Source of the DNA: Agromyces archimandritae
GTDB taxonomy: Bacteria > Actinomycetota > Actinomycetes > Actinomycetales > Microbacteriaceae
Assembly: GCF_018024495.1 (NCBI RefSeq)
Contig: NZ_CP071696.1
Span: forward strand, 744,001-808,000
Direction: 5' to 3'
DNA: 64,000 nucleotides
Shown here: in pieces, positions 35,701 to 44,000 of the stretch
Layout of the letters: each line of letters starts with the position of its first letter
Numbering within the stretch: position 1 is the stretch's first letter
Position numbers and translations under genes: made by a program
Notes under the pieces: generated by a model
The model's database searches: none
What the model was told of the DNA's origin: nothing
What the model saw: the letters and a program-made list of their open reading frames with translations, nothing else

Positions 35701-37393
35701 CGGTGCCATCGAGGTCGAAGTACCACTCTTTGTCCACGCGCAGCTGCGCCGTGTCGACCAGGGCCTGATTGATGATCTCGCACGAGATCGTCCGCCCCTC
35801 CTGCGCCAGCACGGTGAACCCGGGCGCCTCGGGATCGTCGTCGATGTTCACGATCGGCAACGCCACGTCCGGAGCCATCGTGTCGATGCACCGGGCATGG
35901 TCGCCTTCCTGCTCGACGAGTTCGAAGTTCGAGGTGAGCGACTCGCGGATCGTCACCGAGTGGGTGGCTGCCGGCTGCAGGTCGAGCTCGAAGCTTCCGA
36001 CTCCCGTCGCTCCGGTCTGCACCGATGCCGACGTCTCGAACGGCCCCTCGGAGTCGGCCGGTCGCACGATCGGATCCGGCGAGGTATCGGCGGACACCGT
36101 CCATCCCGACGCGGGGACCGGGTCTCCACCACCGAGAGGGATGACGGATTTCGTGACGTTCACGGTGCTCGAGCACCCGGACGCGGCGAGTTCTTGGAGG
36201 AACGCCGCGAGCTCACTGTAGTCGGGGACCTGGAACCAGTCGTCGTTCTCGACCGGCCCGGAGATCGCCTGCTTGTTCGCGGGGTCTCCCGAGAGTCCGT
36301 CTCCGATGCCGACCGCCTGGATCTTGACTCCTGCGGCCTTCAACTGGTTGGCGGAGGCGATTGCATGCTCGAGTTCGATGTACCTCGTCAGGTTGCCGGC
36401 ACCGTCTCCGTCCAGCCCGTAGAGGGTGGGCATCCCGTCCGTGAGCATGATCGCCAGATCGAGCCCCTGGCCGGCCATGGCGTTCACCGCACGGATTCCG
36501 GCGTCCCAGTTCGTTCCGTTGTTGTCCGGCACCGTCAACCCGTTGATCTTCTGGAGGACGGTCGACACCCCGGAGGCCGTCGAGACGGACGTGAGCCCGA
36601 GATTCTGGTTCCCGGTGCCCGGCGAAGGAGATACCCGCCCGAAGGTGGTGATCGCGACGCGAGACGGTGTGCCGGTCAGGACATTGACGTATGCGGTCGC
36701 CGCGGACTTCAGGTATGCGAGCCCTCCTTGTCCGACCGAGGTCGACAGGTCGACGAGCAGGGCGACGTTCAGTCCGCACCGTGCCTCGAGCTGGGGATTG
36801 TCCCTCGCCGCGGGCATCGCCGTTCCGGAGCTCAACTGCCCTCGGTTGTTTCCGGCCGCGGTATTGATCGGGATGGTGTACGCCTGACCGTCGATGACTC
36901 CGCCGGTCTGGTAGGCGAACGGCGCCGTCCCGCCCGCCGATGTCGTCAGGGAGGGCAGCAGGCGATATCCGTCCGGCACGGCTGTCGGCACGACCACATA
37001 CCCGTGATAGACACGGTTGTAGGCAGGGCCGCTCACGAGCGATCTCGCCGGCACATTCACGTTGCACATGCCGTCGTCACCCGTCGTGCAGCTGGCCACC
37101 ACGCCGCCCGTGATCTCTCCCGTCGTATCCACCGCGTAGACGTCGGCCGACACGCCGCTGAGCGGTGCGATGCTCTCAGCGCCCTCGCGATCGCCGCCGA
37201 CCTTGATCGTCAGGTTCGCGGCCCTCGGTGTGGGCGCACCCTCGCCCGGGCCGGGTACTGCGGCGGCGGGTGGTGCCGCAACCGGCGACGCGACGAATGC
37301 GCCGGCGAGCAGGCCGCCGACTGCTACCAGCGAGGCCGTGAGACGCCAGCGCCGGGTACGAGATCGAACGATCGCCATGACTCCCCCAGTCAT
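32753..37393 (-). CDS. Giant VWA-domain surface protein with SpaA-like stalk and IPSTG sorting signal
   Basis: A 1546-residue wall-anchored protein. A signal peptide (to about 45) is followed by a small domain starting NLTIKVGGDREGAESIAPL. A von Willebrand A domain lies at about 210-390, with metal site DLSTS and TDG. About nine stalk modules follow; the last ones are near 115-120 residues each. Typical modules begin LxK (LTKDVV, LGKIVT, LFKEVG) and end CxxxN (CEIVN, CTITN), with a Glu in ALSEVP/LSEAP, the Lys-Asn-Glu pattern of isopeptide-forming SpaA/Cna-B domains. A GPTP linker, IPSTG, a helix and RRRRR complete a sortase signal. ATG 37378 is an alternative start. Adhesion is inferred. Confidence 0.85.
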   Translation of the reverse strand: MTGGVMAIVRSRTRRWRLTASLVAVGGLLAGAFVASPVAAPPAAAVPGPGEGAPTPRAANLTIKVGGDREGAESIAPLSGVSADVYAVDTTGEITGGVVASCTTGDDGMCNVNVPARSLVSGPAYNRVYHGYVVVPTAVPDGYRLLPSLTTSAGGTAPFAYQTGGVIDGQAYTIPINTAAGNNRGQLSSGTAMPAARDNPQLEARCGLNVALLVDLSTSVGQGGLAYLKSAATAYVNVLTGTPSRVAITTFGRVSPSPGTGNQNLGLTSVSTASGVSTVLQKINGLTVPDNNGTNWDAGIRAVNAMAGQGLDLAIMLTDGMPTLYGLDGDGAGNLTRYIELEHAIASANQLKAAGVKIQAVGIGDGLSGDPANKQAISGPVENDDWFQVPDYSELAAFLQELAASGCSSTVNVTKSVIPLGGGDPVPASGWTVSADTSPDPIVRPADSEGPFETSASVQTGATGVGSFELDLQPAATHSVTIRESLTSNFELVEQEGDHARCIDTMAPDVALPIVNIDDDPEAPGFTVLAQEGRTISCEIINQALVDTAQLRVDKEWYFDLDGTGVFDGPYGPNDALPVPNLAADLLITDVDSGIGPAPHYFGELYGNLVAGGSLWVDQSIGGLPPMCTVETTPELPQEVNLQSTGSGPEPYVNNVVVQNYVTCVSQLTLEKRLASSTETVQETDWNLESIALDGTAKPGPNGTTGVTSEVTHGIRYALAEQGLTPETQEDWAQYWNPSLPGQWEPAREAGATGSWACVLATHLDDEGNPEWGTNVFDGRNGGATVGVGQWAKCRAENSLKPQLELLKRVQLNGVEEEVGIEAWTLQAEWTSPVQPHESGTPYVPPFTQDTLSGSGGVARQSVLPGYFELSESGSVPGYENGTDWRCTRDAAPDDPFVPEGAQISLTFGEGASCTMVNRAIQPTLQLFKEVGGDPETAPENWTLSATPTETVDPPAPVVSGDGGTEAVEVYTNTGYALDETPIDGFDDSGFEAGEWQCVDVSTPTPTPVEISEDAELAPLALGQEVQCTITNEAIPPTVSLTKDVVGDGSRTADDWVLNAVGDTSEVNPAGEPGDIPATEVDARDELALSEVPDGWDDSAYARGEWVCEIVDGPEEPAPVVTQGDPGQATLSGLAPGQEVDCEIVNTADRPTLALGKIVTGDGEIGAEDWVLQGEGDDGTVLNPDGVPGEVPATEIGYGEAFVLSEAPIEGFDDSGFERLGWTCEVVAGPEEPEPVVVNGPDGEASLQPLAVGQQVRCDAENRAIDPLVTLVKHTEGDLAGSADDWVMTGSIGGETVINPLGSPGDVAETIVPVREGFELEEAAAPGFDEAHWQRGSWRCTLEDGPGEAPAVEDLGDGSASVAGLEPGQVVRCEITNAAERPTVALGKTIDGGTATAEDWILTGESDGGAINPDRVPGPVAATEIDASADVLLAEAPREGFDAKGYAPWEWTCELVGDSPGPDPEVTDHGAGRATLSGLAPGQAVTCTVVNVFTPTPGPTPGPTPGPTPGPIPSTGFDAGPWGSAVMLLLLAGLAALAVARRRRRA

Positions 37394-37431
37394 GCCCGTG
37401 GTCCTCGGTTGGCGCCCAGCGGGCTACGCCG

Positions 37432-37471
37432 ACCCTAGCAGCACAGTGGCTGTCGTGTCAGCCCTGACACG
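37432..37471 (-). promoter_or_regulatory. Promoter with overlapping 18-bp palindrome for the 1546-aa surface protein
   Basis: On the minus strand CTGACA (37461-37456), an 18-bp spacer and TAGGGT (37437-37432) form a promoter about 40 bp before ATG 37393. CGTGTCAGCCCTGACACG (37454-37471) is a palindrome with 8-bp arms covering the -35 box, a classic repressor position. The regulator is unknown. Confidence 0.5.
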
Positions 37472-37508
37472 CGAGGGCCGTCGGCGGGAGAGGCGACCGG
37501 AGACACGG

Positions 37509-37536
37509 AACGGCCCGGGCCGAAGCCCGGGCCGTT
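37509..37536 (-). terminator. Terminator of the 1110-aa surface protein gene
   Basis: AACGGCCCGGGC pairs perfectly with GCCCGGGCCGTT (12 bp) around a 4-nt loop, 20 bp beyond the stop at 37556. Confidence 0.65.
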
Positions 37537-37555
37537 CTCGGCGTCGCGCGGCCGG

Positions 37556-40500
37556 TTACGCCTCGGGCGTGCCCGTGACGCGGCGACGGCGGCTCAGGAC
37601 GAAGGCGCTCGCACCGCTGCCGAGGGCGAGAAGCACCACGGCGAACCAGGCCCAGGGGCCGCCCGCGAAGCCGGTCGAGGCGAGGCCGGCCGGGTCGTCG
37701 GCTTCGGCCGGCAGGGCGATCGGGGCGCCGACGGCGATCGTCGTGGATCCCTCGGCGCACAGCGTCGCCTCGGCCGGAGGCAGGGCCGGATCGTACTCGG
37801 CCGCGCACGCCACCGCGGTGTTCGTGAGCGTCAGCAGTTCGAGCTTCGGGGCGACGGTGACGTCGAGCACGACCTCGGGTGCGGTGACCCCCCGTCCGAG
37901 GGGGCCGACGAGCGTGCACTCGACGACGCCGCCGAAGCCGGCCTCATCGGCGCCCGTGACCGCGCAGCCCTCCCAGCGGGGGAAGGCGGGCGCCTCGGCG
38001 GTGCTGATGCCGGTGACCTTCAGCTCCGCGGGGATCGCGTCGCTCAGCACGACCGGGGAGGCCGCGCCGAGGCCGGTGTTGCGCACCTTGAGGGCGTAGG
38101 AGAACTCGCCGCCGGGCTTGACGGCATCCACGCTCGCCGTCTTCGTCACCGAGATCGCCGAGTCGCGCTGCACCTCGCACGCCGGGGTGGCCTGCGGGTA
38201 CGTCGCGGTGAACGACTGGCTCGGGTTCACCGTGATGGTGACGAGGAGCGGCTCGGTCGTGCTGGAGAAGGCGTAGCTCTCGAGCGAGGTGTCCTTGACG
38301 AGGTCTTCCCAGGCATCCACGATCGTGCCCTGGCCGACCACGTCGCCCTCGGCGGCGGGGCGCCAGCCCGGCCACGCGATGCCGACGCCGTTCTCATCGA
38401 CGGCGGCGTAGGGCCACAGGACCCGGCCTGCCGAGGCCGGCACGGTCTTCGTCGCGGTGCGGCCGTCGGCCGTCGTCCAGGCGATCGTGGCCTCGGTCGG
38501 CTCTTCGGCGAGGTTCGAGGTCTCGATGCCGAAGTTCACCCACGGCACGTCGTTCTCGCACTGCACGAAGGCGTGCGCGTCGAGCTGCTTCTGCGGCGTC
38601 GTCTCGGTGCTCGTGTTGTTCGACTCGTCGACGTCGCCGGGGACGGAGACGACGGCGGTGTTCACGACGTCGGCGAAGTCGATGTCGCTCGCCTCACCGG
38701 AGCCCTCGCCGAGCGGGGCCGGTGCGGCCTCGACGACCGTCACGGGCACCCGGATCGTCACGACCGTGTGCGCGGTGTGCGTCGCCGAGCTCGTGAAGAC
38801 GAGCTCGCGGTCGGTACCGGTGGACGCCCAGTCGGCGGCCGGCTCGAAGGCGATCGGGCGGGTCGGGTCGAGCGCGAGCTCGGCGGGCAGGCTGTCGGTG
38901 ACGGTCACACCGGCGACGCTGCCGCCCTGCACGTTCGTCACCGTGAGCACGTAGTCGAAGCCGTCGCCGGCCTGGACCGCGCGGTCGTTCGCCCGGGCGA
39001 GATCGGCCTGCTTCGTGATCGCGAGGTCGAAGACCCGCTCGACCGTGTTCACGAGGCCGATGGATGCCGGCTCCCCGGCCGCGATCGTGACGGCATCGCC
39101 CACGACGGGTGCGGCCCACACGTACGACGGGTCGGCGAGCAGCGCCTCGGAGGGGGCCGCCTCGGAGATCTCGCACGTCGAGCCGACGGGGATCTCGCTG
39201 CTCAGCACGGTACTGCCCGTGCCGACCGGGAGCGAGCCGAGGAGCTCGCCCTCGATGTCGTCGCCGGTGCAGCGCCACGACACGGCGAAGTCGGTGCCGG
39301 AGTCGCTCGGCACGTAGCCTTCGGCGGCGCCCGCCAGAGTCTTGTCGACGGCAAGCGAGCCGAGCTCCGGCCCGAGGTCGACGGTCGTGTTGGTGACGAC
39401 GACCGTCTTGGTCTTGTCGGCCGGGATCTTCACGGTGCCCTGCGCGTCGGCGTCGCCGCCGTAGGCCGGTGCGGCCCAGTCGAAGCGGGCGCCGAGGAGC
39501 GCGTCGTCGAGGGGCTGCTCGCCGACGGTGCAGACGGTGTTCGCCGGGATGCCGGTGATCGTCTCCGACGACTCGCCGGGGCCGAGGGCGACGGTGCCGG
39601 TGACGGCGCCGCACGCGTAGGCGATCTCGAAGGCGTCGCCGGTGCCGGTGTAGCCGGCACCGGCGTCGACGAGTTCCTTCTCGATGACGAGCGCTCCGCT
39701 GGCGGTGTATGCGTTCGTGACGGTACAGGCGATGGTGCCGGTGGCGCCCGGGTTGGTGAGCGTCAGGCTGCGACCCTTCTTGTCGACCTCGACGTCGATC
39801 GGGCCGGTCTCATCGGCGCATACGGCGCCCTGGAACTTCCAGTCCTTGCCGAGCTTCTCCTCGGTGATCGTCACCTGCTCGCCGGTGAGGATGCTGCCCG
39901 CGTAGGAGCGGCCCTCCTGCAGTTTGAAGGCCGACGCGTCGAACGCGGTGCCGGCGATCGTGCTCGTCGAGGCGAAGTCGAAGGTCTTCTGCGAGAAGCC
40001 GGGGTCGCCGACGACGGCCTTGGTGACGACGAGTTCGTTGGCCGCCTCGAACTTCGCGTAGAGGCAGGCCGTGGTCTTCTCGTTCTCGGGCGTCTTCCAG
40101 TCGGTGACGATGTCGTCGCCGGGCTTGGCCGGGCAGAGCCCGGCGGCGGTCTTCCCGTCCCGCTTCTCGCGTTCCACGTTCGAGAAGCCCGTGATGACGA
40201 GCTTGTAGTCGCGCCCGTCGATCTCCACGACGCGGTCGGAGACGGTGTTCAGGAACCGGAACTCGTCATCGACGCCGCCGTTGTTCCAGCGACCGGCGTC
40301 GTTCGGCGTCTCGTTCAGCCACCAGTCGAAGTCGAGCGGCGCCTCGGGCTCGTCCGCGAAGCGGTAGCTCAGGGTGCCGCCGAAGTAGTTGCTGGAGCCC
40401 TCGGTCGTGATCGGGCTGTTGTAGTGGGTGATCTGGCCGATCGGGAAGGCCGTGCCGGGCTCGGCGTCGATCTTCTCGACGGCGGGCCGCACGCCGATGA

Positions 40501-40888
40501 CCGACTGCTTCATGTCGAGCGACTTCGGGCACGCGCGGTCACCGCTCGGGATGCCGTGCCCCGTGCGGGATTCACCGGATGCGCTCGCCCACGTCGTCTG
40601 CGCGTTCTGCGCGTCGCGAGGGTCGTAGGTGATGCAGTAGCCGTCCGTGGTGCCGCGGTTCGCGCTCGTCGCATCCGCCTTCCCGACATCGCCGCGGTGA
40701 TCCGAGACGCGGGCCTCGACGGCCCCGAGCGACACGGACTCGGCGGCGGTCGCCGCGGCCGGCGCAGCCAGTGCCGCGGTCAAGCCGGCGCCGGCGATGA
40801 GGAGGCCGCTGAGGACGGCGGCGATGCCGCGCCTGAGGGAGCGGGAGGACGGACGGCGCCGAGGGCGCGACGGGGCAGGGGAAGGCAT
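37556..40888 (-). CDS. Large surface protein with choice-of-anchor-like domain, DUF5979/DUF11-like repeats and LASTG signal
   Basis: A 1110-residue secreted protein. The signal peptide ends about residue 48. A domain of some 230 residues (FGGTLSYRFAD, FDWWLNETPND) resembles choice-of-anchor K domains. Three DUF5979-like modules follow (LVVTKAVVGD, LVIEKELVDAG, LAVDKTLAGA), then a DUF11-like domain (FDYVLTVTNVQGGSVAGVTV). A module with WPYAAVDENGVGIAWPGWRP follows and is shared with the 2664-aa protein, then a second DUF11-like domain. LASTG, a helix and SRRRR end the protein, a class-E sortase type signal. ATG 40888 has GGAG 8 nt upstream. A cell-wall stalk or adhesin is inferred. Confidence 0.8.
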   Translation of the reverse strand: MPSPAPSRPRRRPSSRSLRRGIAAVLSGLLIAGAGLTAALAAPAAATAAESVSLGAVEARVSDHRGDVGKADATSANRGTTDGYCITYDPRDAQNAQTTWASASGESRTGHGIPSGDRACPKSLDMKQSVIGVRPAVEKIDAEPGTAFPIGQITHYNSPITTEGSSNYFGGTLSYRFADEPEAPLDFDWWLNETPNDAGRWNNGGVDDEFRFLNTVSDRVVEIDGRDYKLVITGFSNVEREKRDGKTAAGLCPAKPGDDIVTDWKTPENEKTTACLYAKFEAANELVVTKAVVGDPGFSQKTFDFASTSTIAGTAFDASAFKLQEGRSYAGSILTGEQVTITEEKLGKDWKFQGAVCADETGPIDVEVDKKGRSLTLTNPGATGTIACTVTNAYTASGALVIEKELVDAGAGYTGTGDAFEIAYACGAVTGTVALGPGESSETITGIPANTVCTVGEQPLDDALLGARFDWAAPAYGGDADAQGTVKIPADKTKTVVVTNTTVDLGPELGSLAVDKTLAGAAEGYVPSDSGTDFAVSWRCTGDDIEGELLGSLPVGTGSTVLSSEIPVGSTCEISEAAPSEALLADPSYVWAAPVVGDAVTIAAGEPASIGLVNTVERVFDLAITKQADLARANDRAVQAGDGFDYVLTVTNVQGGSVAGVTVTDSLPAELALDPTRPIAFEPAADWASTGTDRELVFTSSATHTAHTVVTIRVPVTVVEAAPAPLGEGSGEASDIDFADVVNTAVVSVPGDVDESNNTSTETTPQKQLDAHAFVQCENDVPWVNFGIETSNLAEEPTEATIAWTTADGRTATKTVPASAGRVLWPYAAVDENGVGIAWPGWRPAAEGDVVGQGTIVDAWEDLVKDTSLESYAFSSTTEPLLVTITVNPSQSFTATYPQATPACEVQRDSAISVTKTASVDAVKPGGEFSYALKVRNTGLGAASPVVLSDAIPAELKVTGISTAEAPAFPRWEGCAVTGADEAGFGGVVECTLVGPLGRGVTAPEVVLDVTVAPKLELLTLTNTAVACAAEYDPALPPAEATLCAEGSTTIAVGAPIALPAEADDPAGLASTGFAGGPWAWFAVVLLALGSGASAFVLSRRRRVTGTPEA

Positions 40889-41027
40889 GCAGACACTCCA
40901 GACGGGTGCGCTCGGGGCAGCGCGAACAAGGGGGATCGGGTGGTCCGCGTCGAGTATGGCAGAGATGTGCACCCCCTGGGAAGAGGCACAACGTCCCCTG
41001 AAGAGGGGGCCTCGGGCGTTGACGCGG

Positions 41028-41063
41028 AGGAGGGGTGGATGCTCGTGCATCCACCCCTCCTCG
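41028..41063 (-). terminator. Terminator of the 2664-aa surface protein gene
   Basis: A 16-bp perfect stem (AGGAGGGGTGGATGC with its complement plus one G:C) around TCGT, 32 bp past the stop at 41095. Confidence 0.7.
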
Positions 41064-41094
41064 CTGCGGGGCGAGGCGCCCCGCGCTCATGGCG

Positions 41095-44000
41095 CTACTC
41101 GATCGGCAGCCCGTCCCGCGTGCGGCGGCGCATCCCGACCACGACGACGATGCCGCCGAGGAGCAGGAGCAACCCGCCCGCCCAGAACCACGAGCCCCCG
41201 CCGAAGCCGGTGCCCGCAAGACCCGCCGGCTTCGTGCCGTGCAGCACGGTCACCACCGCGGTCGAGTCGTCGCAGAGGATCGGCTGCTGCGGGTTCAGGG
41301 GTACGGCACCGCTGACCGCGGCCCCGCTCTCGCCGTCGGGCATCTCGTTCCAGCAGATCTCACCGGTGTTCTCGATGCGCGTCGCCGAGCTCGACGGGTG
41401 CAGCGTGACCTCGAGCACGATGTCCGGGGCATCCGGCCGCGTGCCGCCGATCTGGCCGTTCAGCACGCAGTGCAGCACGCCGCCGTAGCCGGCCGAGTCG
41501 GTGCCGGTCACCGCGCAGTCGTCCCAACGCGGGAACGCGGGAGCCGGAGCCGTCGTGATCTCGTCGACCCGGAGGTCGGCGGGGATCTCGTCGAAGAGCT
41601 CCATGGCGGCCGTCGACCCGAGACCCGGGTTCGTCACCCGGAGCGTGTAATCGAACGAGCCGCCCGGCTTCACCCGATCGAGGCTCGCCGTCTTCACGAT
41701 CTGCGGCGAGGCGTCGCGCTCGACCGCGCAGGCCGGCGTGGCCATCGGGTAGACCGCGAGCACCGACTGGCTCGGGTTGATCTCGAAGGTGATCGTCATC
41801 GGGTTCACCTGGTCGGCGAACGCGTAGCTCGGAAGCGCCGAGTCCTTGACCATGTTCTCCCACGAGGCCACGATCGTGCCCTCGCCGACGACGTCGCCCT
41901 CCTCGGCCAGGCGCCAGCCCGGCCAGGCGATCGAGATCCCGTCCTCGTTCACGGCGCCGTACGGCCAGATGGTGCGGCCGTCCCGCTCCTCCCACGGAAC
42001 CGTCGTGACGATCGGCTCCGCATCCGGGTAGACCGTCGAGTCCGGCATCCAGGTGATCGTGATCTCACCCGGGGCGACCGCACCCGTCGTCATGACGTCG
42101 TAGTTCAGGTAGGGCACGTCGTTCTCGCACTGCACCCACGCGTTCGCCTCGATGGCCTTGGTCGGCACCTCGGCGTCGTCGCAGTTGTTGGTGAGAACCT
42201 CCTCGTAGGTGCCGGAGATGCGGTTCACGACCGCGCGCGGCCCCGGCTCCTCTTCCTCCTGCTGCGCAGGCGGCAGCGCCACGCAGGCCTCGTTGGCGAG
42301 GTTCACGGGCAGCTCGACCGGCGGCGCCTCCTCCGGGTTCTCCGGGATCGGACCGGCGGCGGGCGTGTCGACGACGACCGGGATCGTGATCGAGGCGAAC
42401 GGCGATGCCGCGCTGCCGACCGGGATCGGGGCGAGCGTCGCGAACTCGAATGCGCGACCATCGGTCGTGACGGTCCAGACCGCCGAGTCGAGACCGTAGG
42501 CCTCCGGGATCTCCCACAGCGACGGGTCAAGGTCGAGCGAGAGGCCCTCGGCGAGGGTGTCGGTGACGACCGCGCCCTGGGCGACGGCCGGCCCGTTGTT
42601 CCAGACTCCGATGACCCAGTCGAAGGTGTCGCCGGCCTCGACGGAGGTGACCCCGTCGGGCAGGAGCGCCTGCTTCTCGACCTGGAGGTCGGCCGGCAGT
42701 TCGAGGTCCCGGTTCTCGATCACGCAGTCGATCACGGCACCGTAGCGGAGCACGGTGAGGATCTTCTGGTGGTCGTTCGGCGTGAAGACCTCGTCGAGCC
42801 GGAACGACTCGGGCCCGCCGCGGCTGGCCGTGCAGCTCCAGTTCTCGGCCACCTCGTAGCCGGTGACCTCGCTCGACTCGTCGAGCAGGAAGCCGACGTC
42901 CACGGGCAGGTCCCCGGCGGCGAACCCGGCGCCCGAGAAGTCCCCGGTGCCGTTCTCGCTCGAGCCGCTGACGATCCAGTCGCTCGGCTCGGCCGTGCCG
43001 CCGTGCGGGTTGTGGACCACCTTCGTGAGCGTCACCGTCTGCGTGCACTCGACCGTGTTGACGACGTCGATGACGTTCACCGCGCCGGTCAGCACGTGCT
43101 CGCCGAGGCCGTCGGCCGAGGTCAGCTCGCAGCCGGCGGGGATGAAGGTCTCCTCATCCACCTGCACGGTGCTCGCCGGCGCCCGCGGGCCGTCGACCTC
43201 GCCCCAGCCGATCGCAGCGCCGTCGAGGCTCGCCTCGGCGTCGAAGCCGAAGGGCAGCGCCGGGTCGTCCCAGGCGATCGGCTCGCCGCCGTCGATGACC
43301 CAGCTCTTCTGCAGCTCGACCGTGACGGGCACGTCGACGCAGCCCTCCGAGCTCCACTCGCCGCCGGCGACGACGACCGCGCCGTTCAGCAGGCCCTTTC
43401 CGCCCTCGCCCTCGCAGGAGAGCTCGGGGCCGGCGGCCTCCTCGTCGACCGCGAAGTCGATCGTGACGTGGAAGGTGTGGGTGGTGGATGCCGGCAGGCT
43501 CTGATCCTCGACGACGAGGTCGTCGGTGGATGCCGCGCCGTTCCAGCCCGGGTTCACCGTGACATCGCTGCTCGTGACCTCGCGGTCCGTGATCGTCACG
43601 TCGCCGCCGAAGTCGGGGGTGTCGTGCAGATCGTAGACGAGGCCCTGCGCGTCGGACGGGTTGTCGACGGTGATCGTGTACGAGACCGTCCAGCCGTCGC
43701 CGTCCTGCACCGCAGGGCCGTCGGCGGTCTTCTCGATCTCGGGCCGCACCGGAACATCGCAGCCCGTGTCGGACTGCTCGGTGCCGCCGACCGTCATGAC
43801 GACCTCGTTCAGGAAGCCGACGTTCGGCGTGCCCTCGGTCGGTTCGCACGTCGTGGTCGACGGGTCCTCGAACGCGGCCGCGTCGACCTCGGCGACGACC
43901 GTCACCGTGTAGACGTGCACCTCGTCGACGCCGATCACCCGCGGCGTGGCCACGATCGTCTCGGTGGGCTCGGCGGCCGGATCGGCCCACTCGCCGGTGT

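Noticed and set aside
32723..37438. A 1571-codon plus-strand frame opposite the 1546-aa surface protein
   Set aside because: Same antisense artefact; the minus-strand frame has signal peptide, VWA domain, repeats and sorting signal.
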